Positions 25,957 through 33,261 of a DNA stretch of 64,000 nt are shown in pieces. Source of the stretch: Arthrobacter sp. AFG7.2. Its GTDB lineage: Bacteria; Actinomycetota; Actinomycetes; Actinomycetales; Micrococcaceae. The stretch covers positions 1-64,000 of the forward strand of contig NZ_PJMB01000002.1 in assembly GCF_002892835.1 (NCBI RefSeq), written 5' to 3'. A model generated the notes under the pieces. The model did no database searches. It worked only from the letters and a program-made list of their open reading frames with translations, and was not told the origin of the DNA. Within the stretch, counting starts at the first letter, position 1; each line of letters opens with the position of its first letter. The translations under genes and the position numbers were made by a program.

Positions 25957-26736
25957 ATGAATACGAGGAAGAACCTCTCCCGGCCGCACCGCGCTCGGAG
26001 GAAAGGCGAGTCAGTTTCCGCAGGAGGTTCCCGGCGGAAAGGCTCAAACAGCACAACGCTGGTGGCATCGGCTGCTGCCGTCGCGTTCCTGCTGACGGCT
26101 TGTGGCGGGTCTCCGAGTTCCATAAGTGCCGTCGTCGCAGGCAGCCCCACAAGTTCTGCTACTTCTACTGCTACGCCCACCCCCACACCGTCTCCTATTG
26201 CGGAAACTCCCTGCGCCGCAGTGGACAGCCAAAAGGCTTCCGGCGGGGAGACCTACATATGCACTCTCGACGAGACGGGCAAGCTGATTTGGCTTCAGGC
26301 ATCTCAGTCCAGGGATCTCAAGGCGAAACTGGCTGTGGCTTCAGCGGCCAAGGCCGCAGCAGATAAGGCAGCTGCAGATGCAGCGGCCGAAAAGGCGGCC
26401 GCCGATAAAGCTGCCGCAGACGCCGCCGCTGCAGAGGAGGCGCGAGCAGCGGAAGCAAAGGCTGCACAGGAAGCCGCAGCGGCTAAGGCAGCAGCCGACG
26501 CCGCGGCGAAAGCGGCTGCGCCACCCGCTCCTCAATATGTTGCTCCCGCTGCACCACCTGCAGCATCGGGCTGTGACCCTAACTACTCAGGGTGTGTCCC
26601 CATTGCCTCCGACGTGGACTGCGCCGGCGGAAGCGGCAACGGACCCGCCTACGTTCAGGGACCCGTACGAGTCATCGGCAGCGATATCTATGGACTTGAC
26701 GGCAAAGACAACGACGGCGTCGGCTGCGAAGGGTAG
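25957..26736 (+). CDS. Excalibur-domain lipoprotein with Ala-rich coiled coil
   Basis: 259 residues. A basic N-terminus and hydrophobic segment end in a lipobox LLTACGG (Cys about residue 49), so the protein should be anchored outside the membrane. A Thr/Pro/Ser linker leads to a short Cys-containing region (CAAVDSQKASGGETYICTLD), then a long Ala/Lys/Glu helix of TolA type (about residues 125-190), and finally an Excalibur calcium-binding motif, YGLDGKDNDGVGCEG, at the extreme C-terminus. Excalibur domains are common in actinobacterial cell-surface proteins and use DxDxDG-type residues to bind calcium. The helix could span the wall. No partner is visible. Confidence 0.8.
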   Translation: MNTRKNLSRPHRARRKGESVSAGGSRRKGSNSTTLVASAAAVAFLLTACGGSPSSISAVVAGSPTSSATSTATPTPTPSPIAETPCAAVDSQKASGGETYICTLDETGKLIWLQASQSRDLKAKLAVASAAKAAADKAAADAAAEKAAADKAAADAAAAEEARAAEAKAAQEAAAAKAAADAAAKAAAPPAPQYVAPAAPPAASGCDPNYSGCVPIASDVDCAGGSGNGPAYVQGPVRVIGSDIYGLDGKDNDGVGCEG

Positions 26737-26743
26737 GCGGCGT

Positions 26744-27565
26744 TTAGGCAGCTTTGACCAGCTCTTCGCTCTTCTCCCACAGGCCGCGGGCCAGCTCGGC
26801 GTCGTAGGCCTGGGCGTTGGCCTTCGCGAGGGCGCGCTTGTAGTAGTACGCGCCGGAGATCCAGTCCTTGCCCGCCGTGCCGTTGATGAGCCACAGCAGG
26901 GTGTCTGCGCCCTGGTCCGGCGTGAGCATGAAGCGGTTCAACAGTGTTGTGTAGGCGTGCCGGAACGGGCTGGTGGACTCCGCGGCGAAGTTGGTGCGGA
27001 CCACGCCCGGGTGGAATGCCGCCGTCGTAATGCCCTGACCGCCGTAGCGGCGGTGCAGCTCGGAGGTGAAGAGGATGTTGGCCAGCTTGCCGGTGCCGTA
27101 GGCGCGGTTGGTGGAGTAGCTGTGCTCGGCATTCAGGTCGAACAGGTCCAGCTTGCCGAAGCTGTTGGCCCCGCTGGAGGTATTGATGACTTTGGCATTG
27201 CTGCCCGCCAGCGTGTCCTTCAGGAGCGTGGTGAGGAGGAACGGTGCCAGGTGGTTGATCTGGAATGTTGCCTCGTTGCCGTCAACGGTGAGCGTGCGCT
27301 TTCCCATGATGCCGCCGGCGTTGTTGGCCAGGACGTCGATGCGCGGATAGTCGGACTCCAGCTGCGCGGCGAGGGTGCGCACCTGGGCGAGCTCGGAGAA
27401 GTCGCTGATGAAGTAGTCGGCGTCCAGCTCCTTGGCGATGGCGCGCGTCTTTTCCTCGGAGCGGCCCACAATGACCACCTGGTCCCCGGCTTTGGCGAGG
27501 GTCCGCGCGGCTGCTGCTCCGATGCCGTCGCTGGCGCCGGTGATCACGATGGTGCGAGGAGTCAA
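26744..27565 (-). CDS. Short-chain dehydrogenase/reductase
   Basis: 273 residues. The NAD(P)-binding TGASDGIG (about residues 9-16), NNAGG (about 84-88), catalytic Ser in INTSSGANS and YxxxK as YGTGK (about 150-154) are all present, and the overall pattern is that of retinol-dehydrogenase/WWOX-like SDRs. The TTG start at 27565 has AAAGGA 8 nt upstream and begins 5 residues before the Rossmann strand; a longer frame to 27904 would overlap the divergent TfoX-like gene. Substrate unknown. Confidence 0.85.
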   Translation of the reverse strand: MTPRTIVITGASDGIGAAAARTLAKAGDQVVIVGRSEEKTRAIAKELDADYFISDFSELAQVRTLAAQLESDYPRIDVLANNAGGIMGKRTLTVDGNEATFQINHLAPFLLTTLLKDTLAGSNAKVINTSSGANSFGKLDLFDLNAEHSYSTNRAYGTGKLANILFTSELHRRYGGQGITTAAFHPGVVRTNFAAESTSPFRHAYTTLLNRFMLTPDQGADTLLWLINGTAGKDWISGAYYYKRALAKANAQAYDAELARGLWEKSEELVKAA

Positions 27566-27728
27566 GGGGTGTCCTTTGCTTGGGGAAAGTCCGGGCGCCC
27601 GTGTGGACGCGCTGCCTAACCGCACAACGACGGCGGACGGCCGGGTGTTCCCCGCCGTAACCAGCAGGGCATATCCTGCACAGACATCCAGCACGGAAAC
27701 CGGATCAAACCGAGCCCAAGGGGAAGCA

Positions 27729-28112
27729 ATGGAGATGCCCAAAGCGTCGGACGCGGACAAGGAACGCTTCAGGTCGCTGGTGCCGGACAGCCCGGACGTT
27801 GCGGTCAAGCCGATGTTCGGCAACCTGGGCGCATTCGTCAACGGCAATATGTTCGCGGGGCTCTTCGGGCCTGTTATCGGCATCAAGCTGTCTCCGGATG
27901 ACAAGCAGAAGCTTGAAGGCAGCGAGCGGACAGTGCCGTTTGGACCGGCCGACCGGCCAATGCGGGACTACACCGGACTTCCGGAAATCTGGAACGAGGA
28001 AGGCGACGGGGACGATGCACGGGCCAAAGCCTGGATCCGCAAAGCCCATGAGCACGTGGCGGGCCTGCCGGCGAAAGAGCCGAAGGCGGGGAAACGGCAG
28101 ACGCCCGGCTGA
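27729..28112 (+). CDS. TfoX N-terminal-domain protein
   Basis: 127 residues. VAVKPMFGNLGAFVNGNMFAGLFGPVIGIKL (about residues 23-53) is the signature of the TfoX_N fold, found alone in many actinobacteria and fused to a C-terminal domain in the competence regulator TfoX/Sxy of gamma-proteobacteria. Only the N-terminal domain is here, so a role in competence should not be assumed. The ATG at 27729 has AAGGGGAAG just upstream. It ends in a basic tail. Confidence 0.82.
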   Translation: MEMPKASDADKERFRSLVPDSPDVAVKPMFGNLGAFVNGNMFAGLFGPVIGIKLSPDDKQKLEGSERTVPFGPADRPMRDYTGLPEIWNEEGDGDDARAKAWIRKAHEHVAGLPAKEPKAGKRQTPG

Positions 28113-28195
28113 TTGCCGCGAGGGCCGTAAGCCATGGCCGGACACGAGCCACAGTGCACGGCCCGGGGCTTCCGCTAGCCGGGGACCGATTTACT

Positions 28196-28212
28196 AAGTA
28201 AGCTTATAAACA
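28196..28212. promoter_or_regulatory. A+T-rich palindromic stretch upstream of GAF protein
   Basis: TTACTAAGTAA followed by GCTTATAAAC stands out in GC-rich surroundings; TTAC-TAA-GTAA is symmetric and TAAGCTTA overlaps it. It could hold both a -10 (TATAAA) and an operator. Confidence 0.35.
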
Positions 28213-28231
28213 TGGCTTTTACAACTACAGA

Positions 28232-29053
28232 GTGCGCGGACCCAACAAGCGCGCCTCATTGGAGGTGGAAGCAATCGACCACGAGGTGAAGCGGAGGCTG
28301 GAACTCGCTGCCGCGATCGGCCTGGATCCGGAGAAACTGTGGCCATCCTATTTCGGCCGGTCCCGTTGCTCCGCGTTCGAACTGGACGCCTACCTTCATG
28401 AGGCCCTGACCATGCCGGCCATCGAGCGCGGGCGTGATGCCGGCAAAAGGGACGGGGAACCCAGGGCGGAACAGACGCGGCCTCCGGACCAGCACACGGG
28501 CGGACAGCGGACTGCCCGCCGGAAGAATACGGAGAACGCCCTTGCGGCCCTGGGAGCTGCGGGAAAACTCCTGCTGACTCCGGAACGGGCGGAGCAGGAA
28601 CGGTTGAAATCCCTGCAGGAGACGGACCTTCTGGAGACCGGCCCGGAGGACACTTATGACCGGGTTGTTACTGCTGCATGGAAGTTCTTTGATGTGGGCG
28701 CGGCCTCGCTGTCCCTGATTGCCGAAGACGCGCAGTACTTCAAGTCAGTCGTCGGGCCCCTGCGCGAGCAGACTCCGCGCCTTATTGCACTCTGCGCGGA
28801 AACTGTGGAGCGGAATTCGATGCTGGTCATCAACGATGCTTCTGCCGATGACCGTTTCGCTTCCAACCCCCTGGTCACCGGTGAGCCCTACATCCGCTTT
28901 TATGCCGGCTATCCGCTGCATGGCCCCCGCGGCTGGAACATCGGGACGCTTTGCGTCATAGACCAGAAACCGAGGGCCTTCCCCGAGGCCGACCGGCAGG
29001 TCCTCCGGACACTCGCCGCGGTGGTTCAGAAGGACATCGACGAACGCACCTAG
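28232..29053 (+). CDS. GAF-domain sensor protein
   Basis: 273 residues. The first 60 residues (EVKRRLELAAAIGLDPEKLWPSYF...AFELDAYLHEAL) resemble a short actinobacterial helical domain; a charged linker follows; the C-terminal 150 residues are a GAF domain with FFDVGAASLSLIAEDAQYFKSVVG and the closing FYAGYPLHGPRGWNIGTLCVIDQKPRAF block seen in phytochrome-like GAF domains. No kinase, cyclase or DNA-binding part is attached, so it would work by binding a ligand or partner. The GTG start lacks a strong ribosome site; in-frame TTG/GTG codons follow at 28259/28265. Confidence 0.72.
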   Translation: MRGPNKRASLEVEAIDHEVKRRLELAAAIGLDPEKLWPSYFGRSRCSAFELDAYLHEALTMPAIERGRDAGKRDGEPRAEQTRPPDQHTGGQRTARRKNTENALAALGAAGKLLLTPERAEQERLKSLQETDLLETGPEDTYDRVVTAAWKFFDVGAASLSLIAEDAQYFKSVVGPLREQTPRLIALCAETVERNSMLVINDASADDRFASNPLVTGEPYIRFYAGYPLHGPRGWNIGTLCVIDQKPRAFPEADRQVLRTLAAVVQKDIDERT

Positions 29054-29096
29054 CGCCGCAACAGCGGGCTGAGCCCACTTGACGCAGGTACGACGA

Positions 29097-29134
29097 CGGC
29101 GGGGCGGCCGGCATTCGTGCCGGCCGCCCCGCCG
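29097..29134. terminator. Strong bidirectional terminator, 17-bp stem with TTCG loop
   Basis: GGCGGGGCGGCCGGCA (29098-29113), TTCG loop, then the exact complement (29118-29133); one more C-G pair closes it. Located between the convergent GAF and gluconate permease genes. Confidence 0.9.
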
Positions 29135-29166
29135 CTGTTGTTCAGTGCGCGTGGCTGGGAAGGCAG

Positions 29167-30570
29167 CTAGCCCGCCAGTCCTGCAAGCAGGAAGATCACG
29201 GCCGCGATGGCGAAGCCCATCACGCCGATCAGGGTTTCCATGACGGTCCAGGTCTTCAGCGTGGTCTTGACGTCCATGCCGAAGAACCGGCCCACCAGCC
29301 AGAAGCCGGAGTCGTTGACGTGGGAGACCACCACGGAGCCGGCGGCCACGGCGATAACCAGCGCGGCAACCTGCATGCCGTTCAGTCCGGCCAGGGCAAC
29401 AGCCGGGGCGATCAGACCGGCAGTGGTGGTCAGGGCCACGGTGGCGGAACCCTGGGCGATGCGCAGGATGGCTGAGATGAGGAAGCCGGCCAGGATCAGC
29501 GGGATGCCCAGGTCGCCCAGGACGTCGGCCAGCGCCTGGCCAATGCCGGAGGTGCGCAGGACCCCGCCGAACATGCCGCCGGCACCGGTGATCAGGATGA
29601 CGGAGCAGACCGGGCCCAGGGAGGACTCGAGGAGCTTCTCGAGAGCGCCGGCGTCCTTGCCGCGCTTGGCGCCCAGGACGAACATGGCCACGAGGACAGC
29701 AATCAGCAGGGCAACCGGGGTTTCACCCAGGGTGCGCATGACCTGGTACCACTGCTCGTCCTTGACGCCTTCGGGGAGGACGCCGGAGGAAGCCAGGGTG
29801 TTCAGGCCGGTGTTCATGAAGATCAGGACCAGCGGCAGGAGCAGCAGGCCGACGATCGTGCGGAAGCGCGGCGGGTGTGATTCGGCTTCAGCGGAGGCGT
29901 GGCCCAGGATCTCCGGCACGGGCAGGACCAGCTTCTTGCCGGTGTACAGGCCGAAGAGGTAGGCCGTGACGTACCAGGTGGGGATGGCGACGATCAGGCC
30001 GGCAATAGTCACCAGGCCGATGTTGGCATCAAAGAACGCGGACGCGGAGACCGGACCGGGGTGCGGCGGCAGGAAGATGTGCATCACGGAGAACGCGCCG
30101 GCGGCAGGCAGGCCGTACCGCAGCACTCCCCCGCCCAGGCGGTGGGCGACGGCGAAGACCACGGGCAGCATGACCACCAGGCCGGCGTCGAAGAAGATGG
30201 GGAAGCCGAAGATCAGCGACGCGAGGCCAAGGGCAAACGGGGCGCGCTTCTCGCCGAAGACGCCGATCAGGTAGTCGGCCAGGACCTTGGCGCCGCCGCT
30301 GGTTTCCACGATGCGGCCGAGCATGGCGCCCAGGCCGACCAGGAGGGCAACGGTTCCCAGGGTGGTGCCGAAGCCGTTGATCAGCACCGGAACCACCTGG
30401 TTCGCGGGGATGCCGGTGGCGAAGGCCGTGGCCAGGCTGATCAGGATCAGGGCCAGCAGTGCGTGCATGCGCAGCTTGATGATCAGGAACAGCAGGACGA
30501 GGATCGCGGCCGCGGCAATCAGCAGCAGCGGGCCTGCGCCCAGTGTTTGGGTCCATCCTTCGATGGTCAT
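29167..30570 (-). CDS. gntP: Gluconate:H+ symporter, GntP family
   Basis: 467 residues with about twelve to fourteen membrane segments. VSHVNDSGFWLVGRFFGMDVKTTLKTWTVMET near the C-terminus and FDAGLVVMLPVVFAVA are family hallmarks of GntP permeases. Adjacent upstream on the same strand is gluconokinase, which supports gluconate as substrate. AAGGAGA stands 5 nt before the ATG. It lies 42 nt after the kinase stop, so the two are probably one transcript, repressed by the divergent GntR-type protein. Confidence 0.9.
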   Translation of the reverse strand: MTIEGWTQTLGAGPLLLIAAAAILVLLFLIIKLRMHALLALILISLATAFATGIPANQVVPVLINGFGTTLGTVALLVGLGAMLGRIVETSGGAKVLADYLIGVFGEKRAPFALGLASLIFGFPIFFDAGLVVMLPVVFAVAHRLGGGVLRYGLPAAGAFSVMHIFLPPHPGPVSASAFFDANIGLVTIAGLIVAIPTWYVTAYLFGLYTGKKLVLPVPEILGHASAEAESHPPRFRTIVGLLLLPLVLIFMNTGLNTLASSGVLPEGVKDEQWYQVMRTLGETPVALLIAVLVAMFVLGAKRGKDAGALEKLLESSLGPVCSVILITGAGGMFGGVLRTSGIGQALADVLGDLGIPLILAGFLISAILRIAQGSATVALTTTAGLIAPAVALAGLNGMQVAALVIAVAAGSVVVSHVNDSGFWLVGRFFGMDVKTTLKTWTVMETLIGVMGFAIAAVIFLLAGLAG

Positions 30571-30612
30571 GGTTCTCCTTTGAAACAGGATCTGTTGGGG
30601 ATCAGGGGGTGG

Positions 30613-31158
30613 TCAGGGCGTGCAGGGAGCCTGGCCGGAGGGAAGCTTCAGGGCCTCCACGACGGCGGCAACCAGCTGCTCAGGGGTCTGTGAGATGTCC
30701 AGTCGGAGGCTGCCGGCGTCGAGCTCTTCCTGGCTGAGCGGCTCGAGGGTGGCCAGCTGGCTGGGCAGCAGCGTGGGCGGCATGAAGTGGCCTTCCCGGC
30801 CCTGCATGCGCTGGCTGATGAGGTCGGTGCCGCCGTCCAGGTGGAGGAAGAGGACCCTGCCTTCGGCTTCGGACAGGAGTTGCCGGTAGCTCTTTTTGAG
30901 CGCGGAACAGGTGAGGACCGTGCTGCACCCGGCCTGGGCCTGCGCGGTCATCCAGTTCCGGATTTCCTGGAGCCAGGGCCACCGGTCCTCGTCCTGCAAC
31001 GGGATGCCCTGGGTCATCTTGGCGATGTTCGCTTCGGGGTGGAACTCGTCCGCTTCGGCGAAATCCCAGCCAAGCCGTTCGGAGAGGGCCGCCGCCAGGG
31101 TGGATTTGCCTGACCCGGCGACGCCCATGACTACAAGATGCGTAGGGGGATACTGCAT
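30613..31158 (-). CDS. gntK: Gluconokinase (thermoresistant type)
   Basis: 181 residues. P-loop GVAGSGKST (about residues 12-20), then WDFAEADEFHPEANIAKMTQGIPLQDEDRWPWL, the gluconate-binding signature of GntK, and CSALKKSYR (about 90). It phosphorylates gluconate to 6-phosphogluconate for the pentose phosphate or Entner-Doudoroff route. A longer frame reaches 31245, but the ATG at 31158 has GGAGGT 5 nt upstream and gives the standard family length. Confidence 0.93.
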   Translation of the reverse strand: MQYPPTHLVVMGVAGSGKSTLAAALSERLGWDFAEADEFHPEANIAKMTQGIPLQDEDRWPWLQEIRNWMTAQAQAGCSTVLTCSALKKSYRQLLSEAEGRVLFLHLDGGTDLISQRMQGREGHFMPPTLLPSQLATLEPLSQEELDAGSLRLDISQTPEQLVAAVVEALKLPSGQAPCTP

Positions 31159-31235
31159 GTCATACCTCCGGAGAAGACGTCTTTGGCTTTCGAAGAAGCT
31201 CGCTGCATGGCCCGCCAGGAAGTGGGCTACGCCAT

Positions 31236-31248
31236 AAGGTATCACCTT
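31236..31248. promoter_or_regulatory. GntR-type operator 1 of gluconate module
   Basis: AAGGT-ATC-ACCTT, a perfect 13-bp palindrome in the gntK/regulator intergenic region. It has the same core (AGGT-N3-ACCT) as operator 2, 44 bp away. Confidence 0.65.
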
Positions 31249-31279
31249 TCAGGGGAAAGATACTACCTATTGGTGTTAC

Positions 31280-31290
31280 AGGTCATACCT
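31280..31290. promoter_or_regulatory. GntR-type operator 2 of gluconate module
   Basis: AGGT-CAT-ACCT. It ends 18 nt before TATTCT (31309-31314), a likely -10 of the regulator gene, so it overlaps the -35 region and should allow autorepression. Confidence 0.6.
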
Positions 31291-31349
31291 TTGTCTGGTT
31301 TCCGCGCTATTCTGTAGGGGCGCTGCGGCGCAAAGAGAGGCGGATAAAG

Positions 31350-32084
31350 ATGTCGACGGCGACAGCAGGGGGCGCGGATGACGCGCACGACGGCGGCGGC
31401 TCCCCCGCCATGCACGAGCGCGTTTTGGAGGCGGTAGGCGTCGCCATTGCCTCCGGGAACCTGGCTGCCGGCAGCAGGCTCACTCTTGAAGGGCTCCAGC
31501 AGGAGTACGGGATTTCCCGGACCGTAGCGCGGGACACCATGAAGGTCCTGGAATCGATGAACCTGGTTTATTCGCGCCGGCGGGTGGGCATAGTGGTGCA
31601 GGACCGCTCCGTGTGGAACGTCTTTGATCCCAAGCTGGTGCGCTGGCGGCTGGCGTCAGATCGCCGTGAGATCCAGTACAGCAGCTTGACCGAACTGCGC
31701 ATCGCCGTCGAACCCATTGCCGCGGCCGGCGCGGCCCGCCGCGCAAGTGCCGCTGAACGGGCGCAGCTGGTTGCCCTTGGGGTGGAGCTTCGGCGGCTGG
31801 GTGAGGCCAGCGACCTGCAGGGGTTCCTCGCAGCGGACATCGAGTTCCACCAATTGCTCCTGCGAAGCTGCGGAAACGAGATGTTCCGCGCCCTGGAAGG
31901 CATGGTGGCCGAAGTGCTGACCAGCAGGACCCAGCAGGGGCTCATGCCGTTCAAGCCGCGGAACGAGGCGCTGCAGGCCCACGAGGATGTTGCGGCGGCA
32001 GTGGCCGGCGGGGATACTGCGCTTGCCGAGCAGGCAATGCACCACATCCTCGACGAGGTCCGGAACGCGATGGGGCTGCACTAG
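31350..32084 (+). CDS. FadR/GntR-family regulator of gluconate genes
   Basis: 244 residues. N-terminal winged helix (SRLTLEGLQQEYGISRTVARDTMKVLESMNLVYSRRRVGIVV, about residues 43-84) and an all-helical FCD effector domain with metal-site residues in ELRIAVEPIAAAGAARR (Glu/Arg), DIEFHQLLLRSCGNEMF and AHEDVAAAVAGGD. It is divergent from gntK-gntP, with two AGGT-N3-ACCT palindromes between them, so it almost certainly represses this module and itself, with gluconate or a phosphate ester as inducer (inference from context). Confidence 0.88.
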   Translation: MSTATAGGADDAHDGGGSPAMHERVLEAVGVAIASGNLAAGSRLTLEGLQQEYGISRTVARDTMKVLESMNLVYSRRRVGIVVQDRSVWNVFDPKLVRWRLASDRREIQYSSLTELRIAVEPIAAAGAARRASAAERAQLVALGVELRRLGEASDLQGFLAADIEFHQLLLRSCGNEMFRALEGMVAEVLTSRTQQGLMPFKPRNEALQAHEDVAAAVAGGDTALAEQAMHHILDEVRNAMGLH

Positions 32085-32134
32085 CCGACACTAATGCCTT
32101 GCGTCCAGGTGGCCCGGTCCGAATCCCGGGGACG

Positions 32135-32140
32135 TAGACT
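32135..32140 (+). promoter_or_regulatory. -10 box of a leaderless promoter
   Basis: TAGACT, 6 nt, ATG at 32147. Confidence 0.5.
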
Positions 32141-32146
32141 GGCCGC

Positions 32147-32638
32147 ATGAAAGCGGGTTGGGGGATCCTTGGCGTGTTTGCCGCCTTCACCGTCGGGGTG
32201 GTGCCGGTCCCCGGCTGCGTAACGGATGCCTGCCCGGCCGTCGGCTATGTCAGCACGCTCACGGTACATCTCGAAGGCAACGTTGCCGCCGTCAGTGAGG
32301 TCCGGCTCTGCGACGACACCGGGTGTTCGCAGCCCGCGCCGGTACCCGGCACGCCCGTCCCCAAGAGGACAATATTGCCCACCTTCTCCCCCGACATTCA
32401 GCCGTCGCCGGCGCCTCCCGCGAGCTTTCCCCCGTTTCATGGCCAGCAGCAGGACAGCGACACGTGGGTGTTCACCCTCAATCTTGGCACGCCGTCGGAC
32501 GTCACTGTCCGGGCCGTCGCAGCGGACGGCACAGTGCTGGCCGAGCAGGACCACGAGCTGGTGTGGACCAGGGTGGGCGGATCGGAGCGGTGCGGCGGGC
32601 CGATGTCCACCCCGCCCATCCTGGTTTCGGTGCCCTGA
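32147..32638 (+). CDS. Small exported protein, unknown function
   Basis: 163 residues. A short hydrophobic N-terminus (GWGILGVFAAFTVGVVPVPGC) could be a signal peptide with a lipobox-like VPGC at residue 24. The mature part is beta-rich with Cys residues in DACPAVGY, LCDDTGC and SERCGG and a Pro-rich loop (VPGTPVPKR...SPDIQPSPAPPASFPPF). The family is not recognised. It has its own leaderless promoter and ends before a shared terminator hairpin. Confidence 0.65.
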   Translation: MKAGWGILGVFAAFTVGVVPVPGCVTDACPAVGYVSTLTVHLEGNVAAVSEVRLCDDTGCSQPAPVPGTPVPKRTILPTFSPDIQPSPAPPASFPPFHGQQQDSDTWVFTLNLGTPSDVTVRAVAADGTVLAEQDHELVWTRVGGSERCGGPMSTPPILVSVP

Positions 32639-32763
32639 CCCTGAAAGGCTTCAACAGCCTCTGAACAACTGCCGGCCGCGCCGGTTTCCCGGAGCGGCCC
32701 GCTTGTGGGCAACTGGTGCTGGATGCACCGGGGAACACTCGGGTTAAAGAATCGGGTTAAACA

Positions 32764-32794
32764 AAAGCAGGCCGGTCAATGACCGGCTTGCTTT
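32764..32794. terminator. Terminator hairpin between exported protein and csp gene
   Basis: AAAGCAGGCCGGTC (32764-32777) pairs with GACCGGCTTGCTTT (32781-32794), one wobble on the plus strand and one mismatch on the minus strand. On the minus strand a T-rich tract follows, which fits termination of the cold-shock gene. Confidence 0.75.
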
Positions 32795-32833
32795 CAAACT
32801 TTGAAACCCTAAGGCCCCAGTTTCTCTAAGGAA

Positions 32834-33037
32834 TTAGAGGGACTGGATGTTTACGGCCTGGGGACCCTTGGGGCCCTGCTCGGTTTCGAAGGAGACCTTC
32901 TGGTTCTCTTCGAGTGAGCGGAAGCCGGAGGAAGCGATCGCGGAGTAGTGTGCGAAAACGTCCTGTGAGGAGTCATCGGGGGAAATGAAGCCGAAGCCCT
33001 TTTCAGCGTTAAACCATTTGACGGTACCAGTAGCCAT
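32834..33037 (-). CDS. cspA: Cold-shock protein (CspA family)
   Basis: 67 residues, a single OB-fold. The RNA-binding motifs RNP1 (KGFGFI, residues 13-18) and RNP2 (DVFAHY, about 26-31) are intact. It acts as an RNA chaperone binding single-stranded nucleic acid. AAGGA stands 7-8 nt before the ATG, inside a small hairpin. A structured leader of about 140-160 nt precedes the gene, as for other csp genes controlled after transcription by temperature. Confidence 0.96.
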   Translation of the reverse strand: MATGTVKWFNAEKGFGFISPDDSSQDVFAHYSAIASSGFRSLEENQKVSFETEQGPKGPQAVNIQSL

Positions 33038-33193
33038 TATTTTTGTCCTTCGTGAAGGTGGAGGGAAAGTCCCGACTTTCGGGCCCTCCGGTGTGGGGTG
33101 TTCAAAACCGCTACTTCAGAAGAACACGGACTTTCGACCGTGCGTACTGCCTGAACTACCAACTGCATAAACACAACAACAGGATTTACTCTA
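33038..33193 (-). promoter_or_regulatory. Structured 5' leader of cold-shock gene
   Basis: Probable -10 TAGAGT at 33193-33188 gives a leader of about 145 nt. Hairpins visible: CCTTC-GT-GAAGG (33047-33058) which would hide the ribosome binding site, GAAAGTC/GACTTTC (33065-33080) enclosed by GAGGG/CCCTC, and a CACGG/CCGTG pair further up. This suggests temperature-dependent control; not tested here. Confidence 0.5.
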
Positions 33194-33261
33194 CACGAGA
33201 TTCAGGACACCATTTACCACTGGTCCCGAACAGGGCCGCCAGGAGCCGCTCACGATTCCCG

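Noticed and set aside
27729..28112. Calling the TfoX-like gene a competence regulator
   Set aside because: Only the N-terminal domain is present and no competence genes are nearby.
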